Assembly: GCA_964369315.1 (NCBI GenBank)
Contig: CAYJEJ010000001.1
Location: 90,352-154,351 of the forward strand
Direction: 5' to 3'
Origin: CAYJEJ01 sp964369315
Lineage (GTDB): Bacteria; Pseudomonadota; Alphaproteobacteria; UBA3830; JAIRWN01
Length of the DNA stretch: 64,000 bases
Position numbers and translations under genes: made by a program. This document shows positions 54,446-63,941 of the stretch, in pieces (the first letter of the stretch is position 1; the number at the start of each line of letters is the position of its first letter). The notes below the pieces were generated by a model that had not been told where the DNA came from, made no database searches, and was given only the letters and a program-made list of their open reading frames with translations.

Positions 54446-55897
54446 TTAACAAGCTTTCATTTCAAACATTGTGCAGGTGATTTTTCCATCCTCAGACTTT
54501 ACCAACACCACACTAGGCTTACGTTCCGCGTAATCTTTTGAACATTGGCTTGCACAATCTGCGTTATTTACGCAAGAAGCATCAAACCGATGAGCCATTA
54601 CAAACTCTTTTATTGAAGAGCTATCAAGTGCATTGGGTAATTTTTTGGTTGTTGAAGACACGCCATATATTAAAGATGCTTGGCGTGATGTCTGCTCATC
54701 TTTTGCTAAGAACAATAGGTCAGCCTGCAACCTGTATTTAGACATTGCTTTTAATGTCTCAAAATCAGAATCAATGATAACCACAGGGACATTTTCATTT
54801 GCGGTAATAGATTGAAGCGACATCCCTATAGATTCAGCGTTTTCTCCCAAACCGCTAATCTGGGGGTCATAGGCAAAATCAAAGAAGCAAGGGTCGGATT
54901 CGGTTTTGACGATGATGTTGTTCATCATTTGCACCGCTTCAACAGGATACTTGCCTGACGCAGATTCAGCCGACAGCATCACAGCATCAGTTCCCAAATA
55001 CACAGCTGTTGCAACGTCCGAAACCTCGGCTCTCGTGGGGGTTGCGTTTTCTGTCATGCTTTCTAGCATTTGAGTCGCGATGACGATGGGTTTGCCAAAT
55101 TCTCGACAGACTTGAACCATCTGACGGCACATCATCGGAACATTCTCGTGACCCGCCTCAACTGCGAGGTCTCCACGAGCAACCATAATCGCATCAGCGA
55201 CCTCAACAATTTCTTCAAGCTGTTCAACTGCTTGCGGTTTTTCAATTTTTGCGAGGACTTTTGCCCTGCCTTTTATAATTTCTTTCGCTTCGAGCACATC
55301 TTTTGGCGTTTGCACGAAAGAAAGTGCAATCCAATCGACTCCCAATTGCAAAGAAAAATCTAGGTCTTTTAGGTCTTTTGGAGGCAAAGCGGGGATTGGT
55401 AATATCGCCTCAGGCACGTTGACGCCTTTTCTGTTGGATATTGCTCCGCCGATGATGACCTCTGTTTCCAAAAAGTCAGAACCCTTTGAGACGACTTTAA
55501 ACTTTAGTTTGCCATCATCAACCAAAAGGTTAGAACCCACATCAGCAGCCTTAATAATCTCGGGGTGGGGAAGTTGGACACGTTTGCTATTGCCAAGTTC
55601 TGGGTTTAGGTCAAATGTGAATGTATCGCCCTGTTTAAGGATTTCTTTTGTGTTTTCAAATGTTCCAACGCGGAGCTTTGGACCTTGCATATCGGCAAGT
55701 ATACATGTTTTGCGGTTATATTTATTTTCTAATTTACGAATATTGTCATAAACCTCTTTATGAGTGGCGTGCTCTCCATGAGAAAAGTTTAACCTGAAAA
55801 CGTTAACACCAGAACAAAACAGCCTTTCAATATTTTCTGGTGAACAGCTGGCGGGGCCAATGGTTGCAACGATTCGGGTTCTCCGTGGATAAAGCAT
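54446..55897 (-). CDS. pyk: Pyruvate kinase
   Basis: Converts phosphoenolpyruvate and ADP to pyruvate and ATP. The 483-aa protein shows T-I-G-P-A-S-C-S near 13, the signature I-E-K-P-Q-A-V-E-Q-L-E-E-I near 217, M-V-A-R-G-D-L-A-V-E near 239 and E-N-A-T-P-T-R-A-E-V-S-D-V-A near 279. The C-terminal regulatory-domain region is diverged and includes several Cys (C-V-N-N-A-D-C-A-S-Q-C). Its presence indicates retained lower glycolysis. Confidence 0.96.
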   Translation of the reverse strand: MLYPRRTRIVATIGPASCSPENIERLFCSGVNVFRLNFSHGEHATHKEVYDNIRKLENKYNRKTCILADMQGPKLRVGTFENTKEILKQGDTFTFDLNPELGNSKRVQLPHPEIIKAADVGSNLLVDDGKLKFKVVSKGSDFLETEVIIGGAISNRKGVNVPEAILPIPALPPKDLKDLDFSLQLGVDWIALSFVQTPKDVLEAKEIIKGRAKVLAKIEKPQAVEQLEEIVEVADAIMVARGDLAVEAGHENVPMMCRQMVQVCREFGKPIVIATQMLESMTENATPTRAEVSDVATAVYLGTDAVMLSAESASGKYPVEAVQMMNNIIVKTESDPCFFDFAYDPQISGLGENAESIGMSLQSITANENVPVVIIDSDFETLKAMSKYRLQADLLFLAKDEQTSRQASLIYGVSSTTKKLPNALDSSSIKEFVMAHRFDASCVNNADCASQCSKDYAERKPSVVLVKSEDGKITCTMFEMKAC

Positions 55898-56127
55898 TTT
55901 AAAATCTCCTAAGAATTATGACATTCACGAGCAATATATCGCATAAACAACTAAAAGTTTAGGGATATTTTTATTTATTTTTTACATCGAGACATGCTCA
56001 TTTAAAAACAGAAGGTTAATTTTTTAGGTATCAACCAGCTACTACTCTATTTAAATATTCAAATGACTTTGATTTTAGGTATGATTTTGCTAAACTAGGA
56101 TATGTAGTTAGTTTTAAATATTAACAA

Positions 56128-56532
56128 ATGGAACAACTAGACTTATCGTCTTTGAATAAAGCCGTTGAGAGCCTTGGAAAGGTTATCGCGGAGTATAACA
56201 AAGACCAGAACAATGACATAGTGCGTGATTCACTCATTCAAAGATTTGAATATACTTATGGTCTTTCTCTGAAAATGATGCAGAGATATTTAAACATGAA
56301 TGCCCTAATTGTTGATGAGCAGGAGACCTTTAGTAATATAGTACGGCAGGCAGATAAAATAGGCTTATTAAAGAGCGAGCTAGAAAATTGGGTTGAATAC
56401 AGAGCGATGAGGAACATCTCCTCGCACACTTATGATGAAAATAAGGCATGCGTTGTGGCACAGATTGCAGTGAATTTTTTCCAAGAGGCAGAGTATTTAT
56501 TAAATGAACTGCGAAATAGAAATAAAACCTGA
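56128..56532 (+). CDS. hepT: HEPN-domain toxin (HI0074/HepT-like)
   Basis: 134 aa, all-helical, of the nucleotidyltransferase-substrate-binding (HI0074) family. The RNase motif R-x4-H appears as R-N-I-S-S-H near residues 95-100, with an upstream Tyr/Asp pattern. In HepT-MntA toxin-antitoxin pairs this protein is the RNase toxin and is silenced by AMPylation. It overlaps the MNT gene by 29 bases. A gap of 230 bases without other features precedes it. Confidence 0.9.
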   Translation: MEQLDLSSLNKAVESLGKVIAEYNKDQNNDIVRDSLIQRFEYTYGLSLKMMQRYLNMNALIVDEQETFSNIVRQADKIGLLKSELENWVEYRAMRNISSHTYDENKACVVAQIAVNFFQEAEYLLNELRNRNKT

Positions 56533-56818
56533 GCACCACAGACTTGTTATTCAAACTTTATCAAAACATTTGAATTTAACGGAAGTTTCGGTTTATGTGT
56601 TCGGCTCTAGGTCAAAAGGGGCTTCAAGGAGGTGTTCTGACCTAGATTTGGCAATTGAAACGTCTGGAGAAAAAATGTTATATTCAACTTTAATTAAGAT
56701 TAAAAATGATTTTGAAGAATCTTGTCTTCCATACACTGTTGATATAGTCGATTTGAACGACATAGATGAAAATTTTAAAAACTTAATAAAAAAAGATTTT
56801 ATAAAACTCATAGGATAG
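56504..56818 (+). CDS. mntA: Minimal nucleotidyltransferase antitoxin (MntA-like)
   Basis: 104 aa with the complete nucleotidyltransferase motif G-S-x10-D-x-D: the GS of F-G-S-R-S-K-G, ten residues, then D-L-D; the third carboxylate is probably in T-V-D-I-V-D-L. In characterised pairs this enzyme AMPylates a Tyr of the HEPN toxin. Coupled by a 29-base overlap to the HEPN gene. All catalytic residues look intact, so the module may be active. Confidence 0.9.
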   Translation: MNCEIEIKPEHHRLVIQTLSKHLNLTEVSVYVFGSRSKGASRRCSDLDLAIETSGEKMLYSTLIKIKNDFEESCLPYTVDIVDLNDIDENFKNLIKKDFIKLIG

Positions 56819-57053
56819 TAATTATAGTCTAATAATTTAACATTTGTTCCTTAAAAAGCTTATTTGGTGCTTAAATGTTTGGGTGGTGAAAAAAATAATT
56901 GCTTTTTATATGAAGAAATTAGTTTTTCTATTTTTTTTGTGTGTTACAATGCCGACTGGCTGTTTATTTTGGGTTTTATTGTCACGCATTTCTTAGTGTT
57001 TTGCTTTTAATCTATCATAAATGGATGTTTTTTTTAATTTCAAGGATTTTATA

Positions 57054-57347
57054 ATGAATAAGGTTTATATTGGTAACCTGCCTTACGGTGCTACAGAAGA
57101 TGATTTGGCGGGTTTGTTTGGTCAGTGTGGAAGCGTGACAAGCGTAAGCATCATTAAAGACAGGGATACAGGTCGTTCAAAGGGTTTTGGTTTTGTTGAG
57201 TTTGACAATCAACAGTCCGTTAATGATGCTGTAGAAAAACTTAATGGTTATGACTTGGGTGGTCGTCAAATAAGGGTCAATGTTGCAAACAGCAAGCCTG
57301 AGGGCGGTGACCGTCGTGGTGGTGGACCTCGTCGTCGCAGTTTCTAA
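57054..57347 (+). CDS. RRM-type RNA-binding protein (glycine-rich)
   Basis: 97 aa starting at ATG 57054 (AAGGA 7 bases upstream). A single RNA recognition motif has RNP2 V-Y-I-G-N-L (3-8) and RNP1 K-G-F-G-F-V-E-F near 45, then a short Gly/Arg tail (G-G-D-R-R-G-G-G). Such small RRM proteins occur in cyanobacteria and some proteobacteria and act in cold adaptation or RNA chaperoning; the target here is unknown. It has its own terminator. Confidence 0.93.
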   Translation: MNKVYIGNLPYGATEDDLAGLFGQCGSVTSVSIIKDRDTGRSKGFGFVEFDNQQSVNDAVEKLNGYDLGGRQIRVNVANSKPEGGDRRGGGPRRRSF

Positions 57348-57361
57348 AATGCTTTTTAAAG

Positions 57362-57387
57362 GCACCCGTTTTAATCGGGTGCTTTTT
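57362..57387 (+). terminator. Intrinsic terminator of the RRM gene
   Basis: GCACCCG and CGGGTGC form a 7-bp stem around TTTTAAT, followed by five T. The stem contains the stop codon region of the convergent lipoprotein gene, so it may act from both sides. Confidence 0.88.
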
Positions 57388-58699
57388 CTCTTAAGAACAT
57401 GATATCGCTGTCTTTTTCTGTTTCTAGACTAATTTTCTGAATTCCAATTCCCTCCATTATTGGTGCATCTCTTGTGCAAGCAAGGGCAAGGATGTGGGTT
57501 TTTGTTACAAAAAGTGCGATTGCCATATGACCAGATGTTCCATAGCTTCTGTGACGTTCAACTTTTTCGCCTATTTCGGGTCTGCGTATGCAAATGATGT
57601 CTCCTGCTCGCACGTCATGTTGAATATTATTCGTTAATAACGGCTCAAGTATAGAATCTAGATATTTATATTCATTGCGAGAAGACAATTCTTTTTCATA
57701 CAGTCCGCTCTTAGATTTTATTCTGAAGAACTGCATAGCAGTGTATGTGGTGATAATATGTTTTGCCCCTAGCGTTTTAAAAACCCAAGATGAACAATCC
57801 TCAGGGTTAAAGATGCGTTTTTTCGGGTTTCTGGCGTAATTGCTTCCCATATAATAGCCACTGTGTGGAAAACCAAGCTCTCCTTGTGATGGGCTCGAGC
57901 TGTCCATATAATAATAAGTAAAAGACTTGAATTCTGGGTGGATAGCATGTTGCGACCTAACTTTTGCTAGAGGGATTGTGTGGAAGATTAAACTATAATC
58001 GACCCAGTCCATGCCATTATATTGAGGAATGGCAATGTTGGATGCACTAGCTTTTTCTCCCATCAGTTCAACAAGGATTGTCACTATTACACCTTTTAAA
58101 CACGTCGGTTTAAACGAACCAGCGACAATTTCCCCGCCTTTATCTGTTTCTAGGGTTGTGATGTCTAGCAATGATTTTCTAAAATCAGGGGGCATTTTTC
58201 CTTGCACGAGAGTGTGTAGGTGGTTTTGGACTATTTCATAGGAACTAGTAATTATCGCATAAAGCCTGTTTTCTTTGCATAAATAGAGTGCTCTATCTGA
58301 GCCGTCATAATTTATTTTCGAGATAGCTTGATTGAAGTTGTTGATTATTTGCGTATCCCTTTCAATACGTTTATGTAAACGATGCTTTAACTCATTGATT
58401 GTCAGTCCGCTTTTTTGGAAGCGATTTTTGACTATTGTTAGCAGAAAATCGAGTTCCTTAAGGGTAAGTTGCCTATGTTTTTCTTCTAACAAAAAAGCTC
58501 TTTTTAATGTTCCAGTCGCGTTTGCTTTTATGCCATCTATCGCAGTGAGTTCTTCATCTGTGATTGAATCTGGGTTATAAATTTCTACGTACTTGTTTTG
58601 TGTTTTGTCATATGTTAACGACAAGTTTTCTTTTTTGCTACAAGCTGAAAGGGAAAGACAGATTATTGTTAATAATATTAATGATTTAATTTTACGCAT
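57371..58699 (-). CDS. Lipoprotein with an NlpC/P60-like Cys-His pair
   Basis: 442 aa. A lipoprotein signal peptide ends in L-S-A-C with lipidated Cys20. Residues about 30-250 have no family I recognise. The C-terminal part contains E-D-C-S-S-W (Cys302), then G-D-I-I-C-I, then S-G-H-M-A-I-A-L (His391). This order (D-C-S-x, G-D, G-H-x-x-I) mirrors NlpC/P60 cysteine peptidases that cut peptidoglycan stem peptides. The identity with the fold is inference; a 90-residue gap between Cys and His is longer than usual. Likely membrane-anchored and acting on the cell wall. Confidence 0.65.
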   Translation of the reverse strand: MRKIKSLILLTIICLSLSACSKKENLSLTYDKTQNKYVEIYNPDSITDEELTAIDGIKANATGTLKRAFLLEEKHRQLTLKELDFLLTIVKNRFQKSGLTINELKHRLHKRIERDTQIINNFNQAISKINYDGSDRALYLCKENRLYAIITSSYEIVQNHLHTLVQGKMPPDFRKSLLDITTLETDKGGEIVAGSFKPTCLKGVIVTILVELMGEKASASNIAIPQYNGMDWVDYSLIFHTIPLAKVRSQHAIHPEFKSFTYYYMDSSSPSQGELGFPHSGYYMGSNYARNPKKRIFNPEDCSSWVFKTLGAKHIITTYTAMQFFRIKSKSGLYEKELSSRNEYKYLDSILEPLLTNNIQHDVRAGDIICIRRPEIGEKVERHRSYGTSGHMAIALFVTKTHILALACTRDAPIMEGIGIQKISLETEKDSDIMFLREKAPD

Positions 58700-58850
58700 T
58701 ATTTTTCTCTTAGTGTGTTTTCTTTTATTTTATGTCAAATTGGTAAAGAAAAATAAAATTTAAAAAATATCTAAAATAATTTAATATTAAGTTCTATGAG
58801 ATAGTGATATCATGTGGAATTTATTGAAATAAGCTTAGTCGGGGCAAACA

Positions 58851-59924
58851 ATGTCTAATGAAGAAGATAACCCTTGGAACAACAAGGACAGCAACCCATG
58901 GGTCAAGAACAAACAAGACCCAATACAAGACCTTTATTCTAAGTTTAAAAATTTCAAATTTGGAGGCAATAAAAATAATGAGGGTGGAGGTCAATTTCCT
59001 CACATCATTATTGGTCTTTTTGTAATAGTCCTAATATGGCTGGGAAGTGGCGTTTTTCAAATTAGTCCTGATGAACGCGGCGTTGTGTTGCGTTTTGGTC
59101 GAAGTGTTCGCACTTGCGGTTCAGGGCTACATTATCGTTTGCCCTATCCTTTTGAAGAAACGCTAATAAAAAGCGTCACGACAATCAATCGAATAGATAT
59201 TGGCACGAAAAAAGGGCGGAGCTCGGGTGATGAAGCAACTTGGGAAGAGGGCTCAATGCTCACGGGCGATTCAAACCTTGCGAATGTGACGTTTACTGTT
59301 CTTTGGCGAATTAAGGATGATGGCGTTGAAGAATATCTTTTTAACGCGAGGTCTCCAGACATCACAGTTGGTGCGGTTGCGGAAAGCATTATGAGAGAAA
59401 TCATCGGTCAAACGCCGATTGCTTTTGCTCAAACTGAGGGTAGGGGAGAGATTAATAACCGTGCTCAAAAGCGTCTTCAAGACATAATGGATGAATATAA
59501 AATGGGCGTTGAAATTGTCCAAGTGCAGTTACAAAATGTCGAACCACCAGCGTCAGTTATTGATTCATTCAGGGACGTTGAACGTGCTCAAGCTGACCAA
59601 CAGCGTGAAATAAACCAAGCTGATGCCTATGCGAGGGACATAATGGCACGTGCTAGGGGACAGGCTGGTGAATTGATAAATAAAGCACAAGCTAGAAGTA
59701 GTGTAATAATTTCTAGGGCAAAGGGTTTGGGACAACGTTTTAGTTATATATTAGGGCAATACGAGTCGTCACCAATGGTGACATCTAAGCGTATATACAT
59801 AGAAACGATGGAAGAGATTTTGGAAAATATGCAAAAGATTATTGTTGACCAAAAGCAAACAGCAGGAACAGTTGCCTATCTGCCATTACATGAGATGCTC
59901 GGGGCTAATAAAAAAGCGAAATAA
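58851..59924 (+). CDS. hflK: HflK, FtsH protease modulator (SPFH/band 7)
   Basis: 357 aa. The polar N-terminus starts with D-N-P-W-N-N-K-D-S-N-P-W-V; one transmembrane segment follows at about 48-66, then an SPFH domain beginning I-S-P-D-E-R-G-V-V-L-R-F-G. A long helical region with Ala/Gln-rich coiled coil follows. HflK and HflC form a cage around FtsH in the inner membrane. First gene of hflK-hflC-degP, the standard alphaproteobacterial operon. Confidence 0.96.
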   Translation: MSNEEDNPWNNKDSNPWVKNKQDPIQDLYSKFKNFKFGGNKNNEGGGQFPHIIIGLFVIVLIWLGSGVFQISPDERGVVLRFGRSVRTCGSGLHYRLPYPFEETLIKSVTTINRIDIGTKKGRSSGDEATWEEGSMLTGDSNLANVTFTVLWRIKDDGVEEYLFNARSPDITVGAVAESIMREIIGQTPIAFAQTEGRGEINNRAQKRLQDIMDEYKMGVEIVQVQLQNVEPPASVIDSFRDVERAQADQQREINQADAYARDIMARARGQAGELINKAQARSSVIISRAKGLGQRFSYILGQYESSPMVTSKRIYIETMEEILENMQKIIVDQKQTAGTVAYLPLHEMLGANKKAK

Positions 59925-59962
59925 TTTTTGTGTTATAACTATATATTCTTTGGTGATTTAAA

Positions 59963-60850
59963 ATGAGCAAAAAAAATCCATTAAGTGGCTTGTCGGGCGT
60001 TATTATTGTTTGTTTTCTATTAATAATTTCATCGCTAAGTAGCATATTTGTTGTCCGGCAAATAGACCAAGTCTTAATAGTTCGGTTTGGGGAACCTGTG
60101 CGTGTTGTAAATAATGCGGGTTTACACTTTAAATTGCCATTTATTGACGAGGTGATTTTTTTCGAAAGGCGTCTCCTTGCAATAGACCTTGCGGAGCTTG
60201 AGGTCACTCTTGGCGACCGCAGAAGGTTGGTGGTTGACGCTTTTGGTCGATATAAAATTGTTAATCCTTTGAAGTTTTATCAAACGGTTCGTGATGAGGC
60301 AGGTTTGCAGCGTCGCCTTACGAGTATAGTGCTTGGGAGTTTGCGGAGCGTTTTAGGGACATCTAATCTCGCTATGATTTTGTCCGATTCTCGTGCGAAA
60401 GTGATGGACGACCTTTGTAATGAGGTAAACCGTGCAGCAAAAGATTTTGGGGTAGATGTGCTTGATATACGTATCAAAAGGATGGACCTTCCTCGTGAAA
60501 ACACAGAGGCCATCTGTAAGAGAATGATTAGTGAGCGTGAGCGAGAGGCTCGTCAATTAAGGGCACAGGGCGCCGAAAAAGCACAAATTATGCGCGCTGA
60601 AGCTGATAAGTTTAGGGACGAGACAATCGCTGAAGCAAATAAAGAAGCGGACATAATCATAGGTAAAGGTGAGAGTGAGGCTGGCAAGATATATGCACAG
60701 GCTTATGGAAAGAATGTCGAATTTTTTGAATTTTATCGTTCCATGCAGGCGTATCGTAAGGCTATGAAGTCAGAGAATACAAAAATAGTCGTCGCTCCTG
60801 ATGGCGGGTTTTTAAAGTTTTTTGCAAGAAATGTTCAGAGGAATCAATGA
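59963..60850 (+). CDS. hflC: HflC, FtsH protease modulator (SPFH/band 7)
   Basis: 295 aa with an N-terminal transmembrane segment (about 12-30) and an SPFH domain from Q-V-L-I-V-R-F-G-E-P. Its helical tail includes E-R-E-R-E-A-R-Q-L-R-A-Q-G. It is the partner of HflK. The stop overlaps the degP start (ATGA at 60847-60850). Confidence 0.96.
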   Translation: MSKKNPLSGLSGVIIVCFLLIISSLSSIFVVRQIDQVLIVRFGEPVRVVNNAGLHFKLPFIDEVIFFERRLLAIDLAELEVTLGDRRRLVVDAFGRYKIVNPLKFYQTVRDEAGLQRRLTSIVLGSLRSVLGTSNLAMILSDSRAKVMDDLCNEVNRAAKDFGVDVLDIRIKRMDLPRENTEAICKRMISEREREARQLRAQGAEKAQIMRAEADKFRDETIAEANKEADIIIGKGESEAGKIYAQAYGKNVEFFEFYRSMQAYRKAMKSENTKIVVAPDGGFLKFFARNVQRNQ

Positions 60851-62388
60851 TTTATCAAAATCAGCGACACTTAAAAAGAAATATTTATATATTTTTAATC
60901 TTGTGTTTTTTAGCGTTGACAGTTGCGGATGCGAGAGGGTCGCAGTTTGTGGACGTTATTCCAGATTTAACAAAGTCTGTTGTAAATATCTCTTGCAAAG
61001 AGCGTGCTAACGGTCAAGGAAGTGAAGAGTCTGATTTTGGTGGTCGCTCTGATGAAGTGAAAGAGTTGTTTGAATCTGCGGATAATAAGCGTAATACCCC
61101 ATTGGGGTCAGGTTTTATCATTGATAAGACGGGTTATATATTGACCAGTTATCATGTCGTCACTGGCACAAAAGAAGTAATAGTTACCCTTCATGACGAA
61201 AAAGAGTTCAAGGCGAAGGTGGTTGGTCATGATGAAAAATTGGATATTGCTTTATTAAAAATAGATGGTGATACCAGCTTTACACCAATAAATTTTGGAA
61301 ATTCTGATGGGGCGAAGGTTGGCGAATGGGTTTTATCTATTGGTAATCCATATGGGCTTGGCGGAACGGTCACAAAGGGCATAATTTCTTGCAGAGCGAG
61401 GAATATATCTTCAAAATTTAAGAACATTATGGGCGATGGGCTCATAGATTATATCCAAACGGACGCCCCCATTAATCGAGGCAACTCTGGTTCGCCGCTG
61501 TTCACTTTGGACGGTAAGGTTATAGGAATGATAACGGCAATTTTTTCAGAAACAGGTTTTAGTAGTGGATTGAACTTTGCTATCCCTTCAAACGTTCTTC
61601 AAAAAGCCATTAAGCAATTACGTGTTTTTGGTAAGATGAGGCGTGGCTGGATAGGTGTTTCGGTTGAGCTACTTGAAGCAGATGTTGCTGAAAGCTTGGG
61701 ACTTGAAAAAATTAATGGCGTAACGGTCACCAAGGTTTTGCCCCAGTCCCCAAGTTCTAGGGGGGGGCTACAACAGGGGGATATAATAATTGCGATTAAT
61801 GACGTTGCTATTAAGAGTGAGAATCACCTATCAAAAATTATAGCCGACGCACCAATAGGGAGCGTTGTGCCAATAAGAATAAAACGAAACTCTCAGGAAA
61901 TCACTTTGAGTATAATGGTTGGTTACCGAGAGGATGAAGCGGAGTTGGGGGATGTGTTTATTGGACGCTCATCCGATGTGCGAGGAAAAGATATTTATAG
62001 TGCGGGTTTGTCTTTGGCAGATTTTACACCTCAGCTAAGAAACATGTTAGCCGTTCCAGATGAGATAAAAGGTGTTGTTATCTTAAACATAATGGGTGAT
62101 AGTGACGCGGCGGACAAGGACATTCGTCAAGGCGATGTTATAGTGAAGGTTGACCAATATCCAATATCAAGTATAGCAGACTTTGTCTCAAAGCTTATGT
62201 ATGCAAGTCAAAACAAAGATAAAGTAGCACTATTAATTTTTAGGGATGGGACTTATCTATATCGTGCGATTACGCTTAGGAAAATCCCTGAAAAAACAAT
62301 TTCAAATCAACCGAATAATGACGTTGTAAAACCGAAGACATCAGACGACGAACCTTCAGAAAAACTTGATATTAAGACAGGTCGTTAA
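60847..62388 (+). CDS. degP: Periplasmic serine protease DegP/HtrA (Do family)
   Basis: 513 aa. The hydrophobic N-terminal export segment is at about 13-27. The trypsin-like domain has catalytic His in T-S-Y-H-V-V near 99, Asp in L-D-I-A-L-L near 130 and Ser in R-G-N-S-G-S-P near 213. Two PDZ domains follow (from about 265 and 375). It degrades or refolds misfolded envelope proteins. Translationally coupled to hflC; a GC-rich hairpin lies downstream. Confidence 0.95.
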   Translation: MIYQNQRHLKRNIYIFLILCFLALTVADARGSQFVDVIPDLTKSVVNISCKERANGQGSEESDFGGRSDEVKELFESADNKRNTPLGSGFIIDKTGYILTSYHVVTGTKEVIVTLHDEKEFKAKVVGHDEKLDIALLKIDGDTSFTPINFGNSDGAKVGEWVLSIGNPYGLGGTVTKGIISCRARNISSKFKNIMGDGLIDYIQTDAPINRGNSGSPLFTLDGKVIGMITAIFSETGFSSGLNFAIPSNVLQKAIKQLRVFGKMRRGWIGVSVELLEADVAESLGLEKINGVTVTKVLPQSPSSRGGLQQGDIIIAINDVAIKSENHLSKIIADAPIGSVVPIRIKRNSQEITLSIMVGYREDEAELGDVFIGRSSDVRGKDIYSAGLSLADFTPQLRNMLAVPDEIKGVVILNIMGDSDAADKDIRQGDVIVKVDQYPISSIADFVSKLMYASQNKDKVALLIFRDGTYLYRAITLRKIPEKTISNQPNNDVVKPKTSDDEPSEKLDIKTGR

Positions 62389-62451
62389 GTACTGTTGTGA
62401 TAGTTTTGGTATTTTTGCCAGATTTAATGATGTTAAGTTGAGAAGAAGAAA

Positions 62452-62477
62452 GGCGAGGGGTTTTTTATTCCCTCGCC
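62452..62477 (+). terminator. Hairpin downstream of degP
   Basis: GGCGAGGG and CCCTCGCC form a perfect 8-bp stem around a 10-base T-rich loop, 63 bases after the degP stop. The T run is in the loop rather than after the stem, so efficiency is uncertain. Confidence 0.55.
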
Positions 62478-62547
62478 GGTTAGTTTTCATGAAAGTTAAG
62501 TTCTTATTCAAGATTAGTATAAGAAATCTAAGTAAATAAAGTCTTAA

Positions 62548-63867
62548 TTACATATTATTCTGTGAAGACCAAAATTCTCTGAATGTTTCAAATAAATCAG
62601 ATAACCTTTCTTCTTCGTCTGCTTCTTTCCTTCTAATATCGGCACCAGTTTATTGAGCTACCATCTTTCCGTTGGCATCAACATAAGAAATCACAACACC
62701 TGCATCAAACGCATGTTCTGGCACTTTATTAATCAATCTGTCGGACAAAAACACTTTTTGTATTTCAGGACATTCAGCAAAACAGAAGTCTTCAAGAACG
62801 TCAACATTTGTTAAGTTAAGAATTCCATTATCTTCTTGTCCCAAAGTTTCACACTTGTAAAAACAATAATTAGGGATAGTTTTTAATTTTGAACCAAAAA
62901 TCACTTTTTTAAGAACTTTACAGAAAGCGAAAGAGGAACTGTCTAAAGTACAACAGTTTGTTAAGTCCATCTCTGTGATACGCGTACCTTCGAAGGCACA
63001 ATATCCGATATGCTCAATTTTATTCGTGTTTCCCAAGAATATTATACTCGAATGGTTAAAAGTATTATTTGGTATATAATTCACGCCAGCAGGTAAATCC
63101 ATGAATTCAATATTTGTAAAGCTTAGCGCTGCATAGGATCCATATTCACTCCCTAGACGCACACCAAACGAAGGAAGTATATGGGAAAATCTTGATAAAT
63201 CTATTCCCTTTAAGTCTGTCAGATCTCCAAAATTTAAGTGTTTTATCAAAATTTCTTGATTTTCATTTTTGTCTAAGTAAAATCTGTTAATGTTATGAAT
63301 CGTATCGAAACTATAATGCAAGGCATATTGACCACCTTTTGCTCCCAAAGGAATAGCCAGTGCATCGTTTAAATCCATAGAAACATTTTTAAATTTCATT
63401 GTGTTATAATGTTGACCATCTATAGCTACTATGCGTTTGACATCATCATAATCCATAGGATATTCAAATCCAGCTTGAGATATTTTTGAATCTGTATTTC
63501 CCTTACATGTAGGCAACCTAAAGTCATTTTGACCATAGAAAACTTGAGTATTCATATTAGGGAATTTATTTTTATCATCCAGTTTTTTAATAGGGAATGT
63601 GTTAATTCTATTATCAGCTATAACACCGCCATATTTTCGACTTATCTGTACAAAATTGGATAGAATTTCTATTGGTTTAACTGTCCCTATCTCTCCTGTA
63701 TCTTGGTCGTTTACAGTAACATTTTCGTGAGGCATGATGTGAAGAACTTTCATGGCAAAATGGTGTGAGAGTTTTACGGGTGTACGAGCAGCGGTCACAT
63801 GATGACTAGCTGAGAGAGAGACGACCCCCGCTATTACGGAAGACAGTATAATTTTTCTATTAATCAT
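62548..63867 (-). CDS. Secreted BspA-like leucine-rich-repeat protein, interrupted near the C-terminus
   Basis: From ATG 63867 the frame runs 405 codons to TAA at 62650-62652. It then continues open for 33 more codons (ending F-W-S-S-Q-N-N-M) to a second TAA at 62548. A signal peptide covers about residues 1-26 (ends H-H-V-T-A-A). The C-terminal half holds LRR_5/BspA-type repeats of 22-24 residues: C-A-F-E-G-T-R-I-T-E-M-D-L, S-S-F-A-F-C-K-V-L-K-K-V-I-F-G, Y-C-F-Y-K-C-E-T-L, and D-F-C-F-A-E-C-P-E-I. Residues 30-240 match no family I know. Likely a secreted or surface interaction protein. AAGGA lies 7 bases before the start. Confidence 0.8.
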
Positions 63868-63912
63868 AATAAAATCCTTTTAAAAAAAACTTAAACATTA
63901 AAGACACTAATT

Positions 63913-63941
63913 TATATAGCGTCACATCCATCAATTGTCAA
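63913..63941 (-). promoter_or_regulatory. Sigma-70 promoter of the LRR protein gene
   Basis: On the minus strand -35 TTGACA (63941-63936, perfect), a 17-base spacer and -10 TATATA (63918-63913), about 46 bases before the start codon. This is one of the strongest promoter matches in the window. Confidence 0.75.

Noticed and set aside
56819..57053. Possible small RNA or promoter before the RRM gene
   Set aside because: A TACAAT hexamer is present but no matching -35 or clear secondary structure could be supported.
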